NCBI GenBank assembly: GCA_964599325.1
Contig: CAZREM010000009.1
Location: 1-64,000 of the forward strand
Length of the DNA: 64,000 nt
Direction: 5' to 3'
Source: UBA956 sp964599325
Lineage (GTDB): Bacteria; Verrucomicrobiota; Verrucomicrobiia; Verrucomicrobiales; Akkermansiaceae
Under the pieces are notes generated by a model. The model was not told where the DNA came from. It did no database searches and saw nothing but the letters and a program-made list of their open reading frames with translations. The translations under genes were made by a program, and so were the position numbers. Positions 8,806-18,500 of the stretch are shown here, piece by piece; the stretch's first letter is position 1, and every line of letters begins with the position of its first letter.

Positions 8806-9864
8806 ATGACTGTTCCACAGGATTTAGATCCCTCCGGCTCGTCGCATGAATCTTGGCAGCAAATTTCACGACGTCGTTTGCTAAAAACTTTATTCTGCTC
8901 CAGTGCCGTGTTGGGCAGCAAAAGCGTTTCCCAAGCCATCGAAGTCGCCACGAGCAGCAGCCCACAGGAACAGCATTTCTTGATCATCGGCGATTGGGGG
9001 CGCGGCAGTGAGGAGCAGAAACAAGTCGCAGCGGCGATGCAGCAATACGTGAAGCAGCAAAACATCACTCCTGCCGGCGTGTGGATGCTAGGGGATAACT
9101 TCTATGGCGAGCTCGACAAAGGGGTGCGTTCCCCACGCTGGCAAACCGAATTCGAGGACATGTATCCCGCTCAAAGTTTTCCGGGTCCGTGCTGGGCGAT
9201 TTTGGGAAATCACGATTATCATGACACCGTCAATGGCGAGTTGATCGAACTGAACTACTACCGCGCCAACCCACAAACCCGTTGGTGCATGCCGGCAAAG
9301 TGGTATGTCATCGAGTGGCCGCGCGAAACCCCCGTGGTGCGCTTCATTGCGCTCGACAGCAACTGGCGGGACATCAATCTGCCGCTGCACATCGGCTCCC
9401 TGGTGGCACGTGAAGCTTGGTGGATGACGGAGGAGGAGCAGCAACGCCAAGACCAATGGCTGCGCAAGGAATTGTCAAAAAACGACAAGATTCCGTTCGT
9501 TTGCGTCATGGGTCATCACCCCCTTTACAGCAATGGGCCGCACGGCGATACCCCAGAGTTGGTGAAACACTGGGGACCATTGTTCGAAAAACATGGCGTG
9601 GCAGCCTATTTCTGCGGGCACGATCACGACCTGCAACACTTGGAAATTGAAGGCCTACGCACGAGCTTTGTCGTATCAGGTGGTGGTGGCGCGCCACTGA
9701 CAGCTCTCACCGACACCCACCCGGCCGCTTTTGCAAAAAACGCCTTTGGTTTCACCCACTTGCAAGTCAATGCCAGCCGCATGCTGGTGCGTCACATCGA
9801 TGCCTCGGGCCAGCAATGTCATGCCTTTGCGCGTGATCGCCAGGGCAAGGTGGAAATTCTCTGA
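8806..9864 (+). CDS. Tat-exported calcineurin-like phosphoesterase (purple acid phosphatase-like)
   Basis: A 352-residue binuclear-metal phosphoesterase. The N-terminus carries a twin-arginine signal (ISRRRLLK followed by a hydrophobic stretch, residues 20-45), so it is probably folded with its metals before export to the periplasm. The metal-binding motifs are complete and in order: GDWG (about 64), GDNFY (about 102), GNHDY (about 135), GHHPLYSNG (about 236) and GHDHDLQH (about 272). The order and spacing resemble tartrate-resistant/purple acid phosphatases (ACP5 type) rather than phosphodiesterases. A role in releasing phosphate from organic phosphate outside the cytoplasm is likely; the substrate is unknown. 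The next gene starts 70 bases downstream on the same strand. Confidence 0.87.
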   Translation: MTVPQDLDPSGSSHESWQQISRRRLLKTLFCSSAVLGSKSVSQAIEVATSSSPQEQHFLIIGDWGRGSEEQKQVAAAMQQYVKQQNITPAGVWMLGDNFYGELDKGVRSPRWQTEFEDMYPAQSFPGPCWAILGNHDYHDTVNGELIELNYYRANPQTRWCMPAKWYVIEWPRETPVVRFIALDSNWRDINLPLHIGSLVAREAWWMTEEEQQRQDQWLRKELSKNDKIPFVCVMGHHPLYSNGPHGDTPELVKHWGPLFEKHGVAAYFCGHDHDLQHLEIEGLRTSFVVSGGGGAPLTALTDTHPAAFAKNAFGFTHLQVNASRMLVRHIDASGQQCHAFARDRQGKVEIL

Positions 9865-9934
9865 AACCCGCGTTTTTTTGCTTCGCCTGTTGCCGCACGC
9901 TTGCCAGATGCCGCCGCAGACTCTAGGGATGCGC

Positions 9935-11689
9935 ATGCATTTTCGGCTTTGCATTTCCCTCCTCCTGCTGCTCATTCCCATCAAGCTGAGCGCTCGCAGC
10001 GACTGGCAAATCATCAACGACTACAACACCATTGTCGAACCCAATGGAACGGGGCGACAAAACCGACTGGAGGTCAATCCCTTCATCTCCTACACCAACA
10101 TCGGTAGTGACTTCGGATTCATCGGCCCAGCAGCGGGAGAAATCGGCTGGCAACGCGGTCAGATCAGTCTGCGCACCCCAGCTGGCCCGGATCAATGGGC
10201 GGGCATGTGGCATTCCATGTCGCGCTTGGCCCGACTCAGCGATGCGACGATGAATTTTTCCGCCTGCTACCCCGCTGCGATCTTACCCGCGTTTCAGCCT
10301 CGCGTTTCCGCTCTGCGGCTCAAGGTGCGCGGCATGGGGCGCATCAAACTCGAACTGCGCGATGCCCAGAACCTCACCCTGTGGTCCGAGATCAAAATCC
10401 TCGCCATGCCCGACTGGAGCGACCTCACCTACACCCTGCCCGACCAAGCATTCACCGCGGTCAAGTGGGTGAACTGGATCGTAGAACCGGACGCGGACTT
10501 GGAGATTGATCGGCTGGAAATGCGCTTAGAATCTGCGGACATGCCCGACACCCTGCGCTGGTTTTGCAGCTCCTACAACAAGGCCTTGCAGTGCTGGTCG
10601 CCTGCCACTGGGTTAGTGCGTGACCGTGCCCACATGGAGGACGGTGCCTTCGACTCCGTGTCCGCAACAGGGCTGTTTGTCCTCGCCACCGCCGCCGCCG
10701 CCGAGCGTGGAGTGGTCAATCGCGATTTCGCGGTCGAAGTGCTGGAAAAAGCCTGCGCGCAAGTTCGTCCGCTCAAAGGTCCGGCGCAGCTACTGCCCCA
10801 TTTCTGCACGCTCGATGCCGATCGCCGGCTCAAGCTCCACCCCGGCACCGAGTATTCGACCATTGATACCGCACTCTTCTATTTTGGCACCTTGATTGCG
10901 GCGCAAATGCTCGAACAAACCAGCCTAGCCCTGCAGCTCGAAGAAGAAATCCGCCGCATCGATTTTCCCCGCTTGCGAGTTGAAAGCGGCTTCGTTTCAC
11001 ACGGTTTCATGTTCGACGGCGCAACCCTCATTCCCCATGTCTGGAGCGATTGGGGTGGAGAAACCGCGCTAGTTCTGCTGCTGCAACGCATGGCAGCACC
11101 GCCACTGCCGGCAAAAATGTCCGACCAAGTCCGCCCGCACCAAGGGACGGGCTTCATTGCTGAAATTCAATCACTGCTGTTTCCCGATTTCTCTCAAGGA
11201 CGTGCCGACGCCCTCACCGGAGCCAACTGGCTGGCAGTGCGACGACAATTGCTTGCCGAGCAACAAGCTTACTTTCCCCAGCTCTATCCGGAAAATCCCT
11301 TGGTGAAAAAAGGATTTTTCGGACTTTCCGCCGGGGAAAACCGTCATGGCATCGGCTACCTCGTCGCGGGTGTTGACATGCCGAACCAAATGGTGATTCA
11401 CCCCCACTACGTGCTGATGAGCGCGGCCATCCACCCCGACTCGGCGGCTCTAAAAACGGTGTTAACTGAGATGGAGCAACACCACGTGCTAACGCCCTGG
11501 GGAATGGTTGAAAATCTTGTCGTCACAACGGGCGAAACCCTTCCCATGCTCGGCGGGCTCAACGCCACCTTTGAGGCCCTTGGTGCCTATCACTTTGATC
11601 GTGCGGAGTCCAAGGAAACCGATGCCATTTACGCTGCCACGCGCAAGATCGATGTGCTGCAACAAGCTCTGCGTTTGTTTTATCCTTGA
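9935..11689 (+). CDS. Secreted glucoamylase-like alpha/alpha-barrel protein
   Basis: A 584-residue exported protein. Residues 1-20 are a signal peptide. A beta-rich N-terminal half (about 25-195) resembles a carbohydrate-binding sandwich. The remainder carries a 'putative glucoamylase' type (PF10091-like) toroid with DGAFDSVSATGLF, GTEYSTIDTALFYFG and WSDWGGE segments. Characterised relatives of this fold include endo-beta-1,2-glucanases (GH144/GH162), so the substrate may be a beta-glucan rather than starch; this is an inference from fold only. The ATG at 9935 is chosen because TAGGG lies six bases upstream and the signal peptide begins there. An ATG at 9929 and an open frame back to 9731 are alternatives. 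Confidence 0.68.
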   Translation: MHFRLCISLLLLLIPIKLSARSDWQIINDYNTIVEPNGTGRQNRLEVNPFISYTNIGSDFGFIGPAAGEIGWQRGQISLRTPAGPDQWAGMWHSMSRLARLSDATMNFSACYPAAILPAFQPRVSALRLKVRGMGRIKLELRDAQNLTLWSEIKILAMPDWSDLTYTLPDQAFTAVKWVNWIVEPDADLEIDRLEMRLESADMPDTLRWFCSSYNKALQCWSPATGLVRDRAHMEDGAFDSVSATGLFVLATAAAAERGVVNRDFAVEVLEKACAQVRPLKGPAQLLPHFCTLDADRRLKLHPGTEYSTIDTALFYFGTLIAAQMLEQTSLALQLEEEIRRIDFPRLRVESGFVSHGFMFDGATLIPHVWSDWGGETALVLLLQRMAAPPLPAKMSDQVRPHQGTGFIAEIQSLLFPDFSQGRADALTGANWLAVRRQLLAEQQAYFPQLYPENPLVKKGFFGLSAGENRHGIGYLVAGVDMPNQMVIHPHYVLMSAAIHPDSAALKTVLTEMEQHHVLTPWGMVENLVVTTGETLPMLGGLNATFEALGAYHFDRAESKETDAIYAATRKIDVLQQALRLFYP

Positions 11690-11822
11690 GTTCTGTCTCA
11701 ATGCTCGGCAAGAAATAGTCCCATTTGCGCATTTTTGTAGTGTTATTTCGCGCCATGCGCCACACTGTATTTCCCGACAAGCATCGCGGCTAGCGATCAT
11801 TTCAATCAAAAAAAACATCCTT

Positions 11823-13826
11823 ATGAACCGATTGCTTCGCATCTTTCTTTGGCTGATCGTCAGCTCTCTTGGCAGTTTTTCTGTCTGGATTGCGGCCATG
11901 CAGCGTGGTGAACCCGTCAATGCCTTGTGGCTGGTGATTGCTGGTGTTTGTGCCTTTGCGGTGTCCTACCGCTTTTACAGCGCCTGGCTGATGGCGAAAG
12001 TGCTGGTGATCGATGACGAACGCTGCACGCCCGCGCTGGTTCAGTCCGATGGCAAGGACTTCGTGCCCACCAATCGCTGGGTGGTGTTTGGGCATCACTT
12101 TGCTGCGATTGCGGGTCCCGGGCCGTTGGTCGGTCCCGTTTTAGCGGCGCAATTTGGTTATTTGCCGGGCACCTTATGGATTTTGATCGGAGCAACCCTG
12201 GGCGGCGGGGTGCACGACGCGGTTGTGCTGTTCGGCTCCATGCGCCGAGGCGGCAAGTCACTGGGCCGCATGCTCAAGGAGGAAATCAACCCTTTCATCG
12301 GATTCATCGCCATGCTCAGTTTGCTGCTCATCATCACCGTAATTCTTGCGGTGCTTGGTTTGGTGGTTGTCAAGGCACTGGCACACAGCCCGTGGGGCTT
12401 GTTCACCATTGCCATGACAATCCCACTCGCCATGCTGATGGGATTAGCGATCAAATCGGGCAAACTAAGTGTTAGTATCACCACCGTTCTCGGTGTCTGT
12501 GGTCTGCTCGGCTGCGTGGTGGCCGGGCGTTTCTTGTCTCCCGCCGTGCAAGAAATGCTCACCCTGCCCGCCACCTCCCTTGCGTGGGCGATCATGATTT
12601 ATGGCTTCGCGGCTTCGGTGCTGCCGGTGTGGCTGTTGCTCGCGCCGCGCGATTACCTCAGCACGTTCATGAAACTTGGCACGGTGGCCTTGTTGGGCAT
12701 TTTCATCGTGATTTTAGCTCCGCCCTTGCACATGCCAGCGGTCACGCCGTTCATCGATGGCAGCGGCTGGGTGGTTCCGGGACCCGTTTTTCCGTTTGTC
12801 TGCATCACCATCGCCTGCGGTGCTGTGTCTGGATTTCACTCGCTGATCGCTTCGGGCACGACGCCAAAATTGCTGGAAAACGAACGCGACATTCGCATCG
12901 TTGGTTATGGTGCCATGGTCACTGAAATGTTAGTGGCACTGATGGCAATCATCGCGGCCTGCGCGTTGCAGCCCGGTGTCTATTTCGCCATTAACAGTCC
13001 GGTCGATCCCAGCAATCCGGCGGCTGTGAGCGCGGCGCTGGCCCGAGTGAACCAGTTTTTCCCTGTCGATGCGGCGCAAATGGCACAGCTAGCGCAGCAA
13101 ATGGGCGAACCCAGCTTAATCGGAAAAACGGGCGGAGCGCCGACCTTTGCCGTAGGCATGGCATCGATGTTTGCACAAGTGATCCCCGGCAACGCGCTGG
13201 ATTTGTGGTATCACTTTGCGATCATGTTCGAGGCGCTGTTCATCCTCACCACGCTCGATGCAGGGACGCGGGTCGGTCGCTTTATTTTACAAGATTTGCT
13301 CGGACAATTTTCCCCATCGCTCGGCAACACGCAATCATGGCGTGCGAACGTGCTCACCAGTGCCATGCTGGTTGGCGCTTGGGGCTACCTGCTCTATCAA
13401 GGCGCGTTGTATCCCGATGGCATCGCGAAGAGCTTATGGCCGATCTTTGGCATTGCGAACCAGCTGCTCGCCGTGATTGCATTTGCCTTGGGCACCACAT
13501 TGTTGATCAAAATGGGGCGCGCACGCTACGCTTGGACCACGCTGCTCCCGTTGCTTTTTCTCACCGTCGTCACTTTCACGGCGGGCATCCTCAAAATCTT
13601 TTCCCAAAGCTCGCTCGGTTTCCTCCACAGCGCCGCCATCGATGAAGCAGCTGGTCGCCATGCCGCTGCACTGAACAATCGCATCGATGCCTTCATCACG
13701 GGTCTGTTCCTGATCTTCGTGGCAATCATTGTCATTGGCTGTGCCCGTGAATGGTGGCTGCTCCTCAGCGGCAAACGCACCGCACAGCTGCACGAATCGC
13801 CAAAAGTGAAGCTGCCTTGCGCCTGA
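11823..13826 (+). CDS. cstA: Carbon starvation protein A (peptide/pyruvate transporter family)
   Basis: A 667-residue inner-membrane transporter with about 16-18 hydrophobic helices. The conserved N-terminal block DFVPTNRWVVFGHHFAAIAG and the following GPVLAAQFGYLPG are diagnostic of CstA. The GxHDAVVLFGSMRRGGKS loop and FHSLIASGTTPK segment follow as expected, and the C-terminal five-helix CstA domain is present. Family members import peptides or pyruvate when carbon is short; E. coli CstA is 701 residues. The open frame extends 105 codons upstream, into the preceding gene, but that part is not CstA-like, and the ATG at 11823 begins the first helix. No cyaA-type regulator or BtsS/BtsR pair lies nearby, so its control is not evident here. 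Confidence 0.92.
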   Translation: MNRLLRIFLWLIVSSLGSFSVWIAAMQRGEPVNALWLVIAGVCAFAVSYRFYSAWLMAKVLVIDDERCTPALVQSDGKDFVPTNRWVVFGHHFAAIAGPGPLVGPVLAAQFGYLPGTLWILIGATLGGGVHDAVVLFGSMRRGGKSLGRMLKEEINPFIGFIAMLSLLLIITVILAVLGLVVVKALAHSPWGLFTIAMTIPLAMLMGLAIKSGKLSVSITTVLGVCGLLGCVVAGRFLSPAVQEMLTLPATSLAWAIMIYGFAASVLPVWLLLAPRDYLSTFMKLGTVALLGIFIVILAPPLHMPAVTPFIDGSGWVVPGPVFPFVCITIACGAVSGFHSLIASGTTPKLLENERDIRIVGYGAMVTEMLVALMAIIAACALQPGVYFAINSPVDPSNPAAVSAALARVNQFFPVDAAQMAQLAQQMGEPSLIGKTGGAPTFAVGMASMFAQVIPGNALDLWYHFAIMFEALFILTTLDAGTRVGRFILQDLLGQFSPSLGNTQSWRANVLTSAMLVGAWGYLLYQGALYPDGIAKSLWPIFGIANQLLAVIAFALGTTLLIKMGRARYAWTTLLPLLFLTVVTFTAGILKIFSQSSLGFLHSAAIDEAAGRHAAALNNRIDAFITGLFLIFVAIIVIGCAREWWLLLSGKRTAQLHESPKVKLPCA

Positions 13827-13842
13827 GCCACTCATCATGGCA

Positions 13843-13880
13843 CAAAAAATCAACCACCCCGCTGATGCGGACGTGGTTGA
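13843..13880 (-). terminator. Rho-independent terminator of the DEAD-box helicase gene
   Basis: On the minus strand a long stem (TCAACCAC/GTGGTTGA extended by CCGC/GCGG around a TGAT-type loop) is followed directly by six Ts. It lies 50 bases beyond the helicase stop codon. On the plus strand the stem lacks a T tract, though it lies just after cstA and might slow polymerase there too. Confidence 0.85.
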
Positions 13881-13929
13881 CTGCTGATCCGGTTGACCAA
13901 GCGCAAAATCTCAAGCGAAAACAAGCCCA

Positions 13930-15267
13930 TCAACGCCGAGCCGTGGGAGCACCGGATCGCGCGCCCTCCGTTGGAGTGCGACCCGTTGGAGCACGACCCG
14001 TTGTCGCTCCACGTCCAGAAAATCGGTTCCGGCCTCCCCCACCGCCATTGCGGGTCGGCGCTTTTGGGTTCGCTCGCTGCGCGTCTGCCTGCTGATGACG
14101 CGCGTGCCACTCCGCAGCATGCCACTTGTGATCGCTGCAAACCGGAATCGATGCCCGAATCAATTTTTCGATCATGCGCAAATCGTCCAGCTCCTCATCG
14201 CAGCAAAACGATACCGCTCGCCCCGCAGCTCCCGCCCGTCCGGTGCGACCAATGCGATGCACGTAAGCCTCCGGTTCATGCGGCAAATCATAATTCACCA
14301 CCAGCCCCACGTCCTTCACGTCCACACCGCGCGCCGCCACATCCGTCGCCACCAACACGGGAATCAAGCCCTTGCGGAAACGATCGAGCGCCTTCTCGCG
14401 CTGCGCTTGCGACTTGTTGCCATGAATCGCCTCAGCCGCCAATCCAGCTGCAGATAAACTCTTGGCCAGCTTGTTCGCGCCATGCTTGGTGCGGCTGAAC
14501 ACAATGGTCAAACGCGCGTCGGTCTGCACAACTTGATGCTGCAGCAGCGACTCCAGCAACGAAAACTTATGGCCGCGATCGACGAAGCAGACTTGCTGTT
14601 CCACCCGCTCCGCCGTGGTTGTTTCGGGCTCAATGCTCACACGAGCCGGCTGACGCAAAATTTTCTCGGCCAACTGCACGATATTTGGAGCCAGCGTTGC
14701 GGAGAAGAACAGCGACTGCCGTTGCGCGGGCAGCATCGCCACAATTTTTTGCACATCGCGCAAGAAACCCATGTCCAGCATGCGATCCACCTCGTCCAAC
14801 ACAAAAAACTCCACCGACGCGAGCGAAATGAAGCCCTGCTGAATCAGGTCCAGCAAGCGCCCAGGTGTCGCCACTAAAATATCCACACCGCCGCGCATCG
14901 CAGCGATTTGCGGATTTTGCCCGACGCCGCCATAAATCAGCGTTTGCCGCAAGCGGAGATGCTTGCCATACTTGGAAAAACTCTGTCCCACTTGCACCGC
15001 CAACTCGCGTGTGGGCGTGAGCACCAGCGTGCGACAGCCCTTGGGCTTGGGCGCGAGCGCGTGAGCTTGCAATCGATGCAAGATTGGCAGGGCAAAACTA
15101 GCCGTCTTGCCCGTGCCTGTTTGAGCACAGCCCAAGAGATCGCGGCCTTCCAATAAAATGGGAATAGCCTGCGCCTGAATGGGAGATGGAATCGAGTAAT
15201 TCAGCTCCTCTAGGGCACGCTGAAGGGGCATCGCCAGTGGCAATGCCGCAAATGTAGTAGCAATCAT
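13930..15267 (-). CDS. DEAD-box ATP-dependent RNA helicase (RhlE-like)
   Basis: A 445-residue RNA helicase with all family motifs in order: Q motif (PSPIQAQAIP), Walker A AQTGTGKT (about 54), PTRELAVQ, TPGRLLDL, DEVD in place of DEAD-box DEAD, SATL, ARGVDVKDV and HRIGRTGRAG. The last 60 or so residues are a basic, Gly/Arg/Thr-rich tail of RG type, as in RhlE proteins, which helps RNA binding. It probably unwinds structured RNA in ribosome assembly or mRNA decay, often at low temperature. The ATG at 15267 fits the domain start; a TTG at 15285 would add six residues. Structured upstream DNA (15304-15398) could form a 5' leader, and a strong terminator follows. Confidence 0.93.
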   Translation of the reverse strand: MIATTFAALPLAMPLQRALEELNYSIPSPIQAQAIPILLEGRDLLGCAQTGTGKTASFALPILHRLQAHALAPKPKGCRTLVLTPTRELAVQVGQSFSKYGKHLRLRQTLIYGGVGQNPQIAAMRGGVDILVATPGRLLDLIQQGFISLASVEFFVLDEVDRMLDMGFLRDVQKIVAMLPAQRQSLFFSATLAPNIVQLAEKILRQPARVSIEPETTTAERVEQQVCFVDRGHKFSLLESLLQHQVVQTDARLTIVFSRTKHGANKLAKSLSAAGLAAEAIHGNKSQAQREKALDRFRKGLIPVLVATDVAARGVDVKDVGLVVNYDLPHEPEAYVHRIGRTGRAGAAGRAVSFCCDEELDDLRMIEKLIRASIPVCSDHKWHAAEWHARHQQADAQRANPKAPTRNGGGGGRNRFSGRGATTGRAPTGRTPTEGARSGAPTARR

Positions 15268-15303
15268 TTTTGAACAAAAAACCAACCCGCGGGGGCGATT
15301 GGC

Positions 15304-15398
15304 ACTAACGATGAGTTAGTCACTCCCTTCACAATCCTCATCGTCAATCATCAAAAAGGGTGGAATCAACAAGATTCCGCCACACATTAATCGTGTGG
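15304..15398. repeat. Three adjacent short inverted repeats between divergent genes
   Basis: ACTAAC/GTTAGT arms lie at about 15304-15319. GGTGGAATC/GATTCCGCC arms lie at 15359-15381 and CCACAC/GTGTGG arms at 15380-15398. They sit in the 300-base gap between the divergently transcribed helicase and BNR genes and none is followed by a clear T run. They may be leader RNA structures or protein-binding sites. Confidence 0.4.
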
Positions 15399-15567
15399 TG
15401 GTGTCAGTGAATCGAAATGGCCACGCAAAAACAAGACAAATCTGTTTTTTGCAAAACTTTGCTGCCCGAGGTCGGCACCATGACGCAATTTGAGACAAAC
15501 GCATGATCAGCAATCTTTACAACTTGATCGCGGCAATCATGATGCCAGAAAACGCTTTAATCCCGTC

Positions 15568-18500
15568 ATGCACACTCACCCAACCACCAAGTTTTCGCAT
15601 TCGTGCAGACGCGCCAGCCTTTTAGTCGCGCATGGCGCCGCCCTTATATTCTTCGGATTATTCATGCCGTTCACTCTGTTTGCTCAGATCACTTACATCG
15701 ATGCCACCCCAGCGAACATGTCACGCGTGGACGGGCAAACCTTTTCGCCCTCAACAGCGAGCAATGTTTATACCGATTCCAATTGGTCGCTGCGCAGTGC
15801 CACCGGCCTGGCGAGCCACGGCACGATCTATGAATCTGGCGGTGGCGAGACGGTTCCTGTCCTCAAACAACGCCAAAGCGGAATCGCGCCCGGACTCTAC
15901 CACGTTTACGCCTATTTCTGGGTCGCCACCAACGTTGGTTGGCAAATCACCACTGGCCTCAGTGCTAGCAACATGGTGAATCGCAGTGGCACACAAACCG
16001 TCGCTTTTGGAGCAATCACGTTTAGCCCCTACAGCAATGACCACCAAATCGTGACGCTGGCCGATCTGAGCAGCGGTGTTTTTTCCCCAAGCTTCGCGCC
16101 CACACAGGCGACAGGCGGCGCTGACCGCACCCTGGCGCGGGTGGATCTCGGACTGACAGCCGTCGGCAACAACGGCGTGCTGGAGGTCTTTGTTTCCAAC
16201 GGTCCGTCTAACGGCAACAGCACGAATAGCCGCACTTGGTATGATGGCTTGGGCTACAGCCTTGCCACCGCCGCAGAGGGCAGCACTGGGATCAGCAACA
16301 ACTCATGGTCGATCGGGCTCAACAACACCGCTGTTTGCACGCTCTCCAACAGTTATGGACGCGGCGTGCTCTGGGGCGACGGCACGGATAAAGATGCGGA
16401 TGACACGGCGGTTCACGCGAGCATCGACTCCAATCTGCTGACACCCGAGTCCGACCCCATCGTGCTAGCCGATGGCGAGAGCGTGGAGCTCAGTGGCATT
16501 GTCAATCTGCAAACAAGCATTGTGGACACGACAAATCCCAATCAATTTCGCTGGGGCTTGTTTCATCACAATGGCTCCAGCAACGCGACAGGATGGACCG
16601 GTTACTGGCTCGGTAACGGCACCAACGGCACCGCTGGCAGCGCGTTCCGTCAAAACAGCAGCAGCACCTTATACATCGGCAGTAATACCGCCACTGGAAG
16701 TTTTCTCAGCGCAACTCAATCCGCCACAGGTCACGCCAATCTGAGCGCCGGTGCTCATCGATTTCAGCTTGTTCTGACAAGACGCGGCACCACCATGGCC
16801 TACTCGGGTTCGCTGTATCGACTGAGCGATGAGTTGTTGCTAACAGAAATCAGTGGCGTCGATGCCAGCGCGACTCTCTACAATCAGTTTAGCCGCATCG
16901 GATTTCTCAGCGGAAACAATCTCGATGCCGAGCGCTTGATCCTCTCCAGTGTCACGGTGGTTTATCCCTACACGGCACCCGCGCTGCCGACGCCTGGCAG
17001 CATCACTCAGATCGCACCGAATGGCACTTGGACTTGGTTTAATGACGAACGCGCCATTTGGCACAATGGCGTGCTCCTCGCTGGTTACATGCGCAACGAC
17101 GGTTACGCGGGCATCACCCGCTATGACCCCGCCACAAATAAGTCCACTCACAGCAACATCGGCACCGCGACGTCACTCCAAGTCGATGATCACAACAACC
17201 CCTCGCTCACCATTCTGCCCGATCAACGGGTGCTCGCGACTTATTCCAAACACGGGTCAGCCAATCAATTCTACACGCGCATCTCCACTAACAGCGACCC
17301 ACGCTCGCTCAGTGATTGGGGCGCGGAGACAGTCGTGACCACCCCTGCCGGGAACACCTACGCCAACACCATGCGCCTCAGCGGCAGCGGTGTGGGTGAA
17401 AATAACACCATTTATAATTTCTCACGTTGCATCAACTACAACCCATGTCTCACCCGCTCCACTACCAACGGTGCCAGCTGGGGCAGCACCGTCCAGGTCA
17501 TCAATGTTGGGACGGGTGGCACCCGACCTTACCCTCGGTATGTGACAAATCAGCGCAATCGCATCGACATGATCTACACCGACGGCCATCCGCGCAACGA
17601 GAACAATTCCATTTACCATCTCTACTATCAAGGCGAGACATTTTACAAATCCGATGGCACTGCTGTGAAAACCCTCGCTCAATTGCCGCTTAATCACGGC
17701 GCGATCAGCGATCCCAATAGTGGCGAAAAAGGCACCACCGTCTATCAATTCTCCACAGCCACGTGGTCGGCAGGCCAAGGCGCCAATGACTGGATACCGA
17801 ACGGTCGAGCCTGGACGTGGGACATTCACTACGGCACCAATGGCGATCCGGTCTGCGCCTTTCAGGTGCAAGTCGATGATGCCGCCAGCAGTGATAGCAG
17901 TGTGATCAAGGATCGCATTTACTATTACTACGCCCGTTGGACTGGTTCGAGCTGGCAACGCCGCTTCATTGCCCAAGCAGGACGTCCACTCTACGCGGCC
18001 GAGGATGATTACGGGGGCGGCATGAGCCTCGACCCCGAGGACCCACGCGTCGTTTACATTTCCTCCAACGCCGCGAAACCCTTTGACCTGAGCAGTCTCA
18101 CCCAAGTGCCACTTGCTGTCAGTGAACGTTATGACATCTGGCGCGGCATTACCCTTGATGGCGGATTGAGCTTTAATTGGACACGGATCACAGAAAACAC
18201 CGGCGCGGATAACATTCGCCCGATTGTTCCGGCGAATCACCACCGCTCGCAGCATTTGCTCTGGCTCCAAGGCACTTACACGTCCTACACCAACTACAAC
18301 ACCAAGGTCATGGGAATTTTCGGCGTGCCAAAGGAAACCCTAGCGGATTGGCGAGCCGTGCACCAGCTCAGCAGCACTAGTGGCCTTGACTCTGATCGTG
18401 ATGGCGCTAGTGACCTGCTCGAATACGCCTTAGGCAGCGACCCGCGCAGCACCACTAGCCAACCCAACTTTTCCTGGGAGCAGCAGGTTTTTTCATTTGA

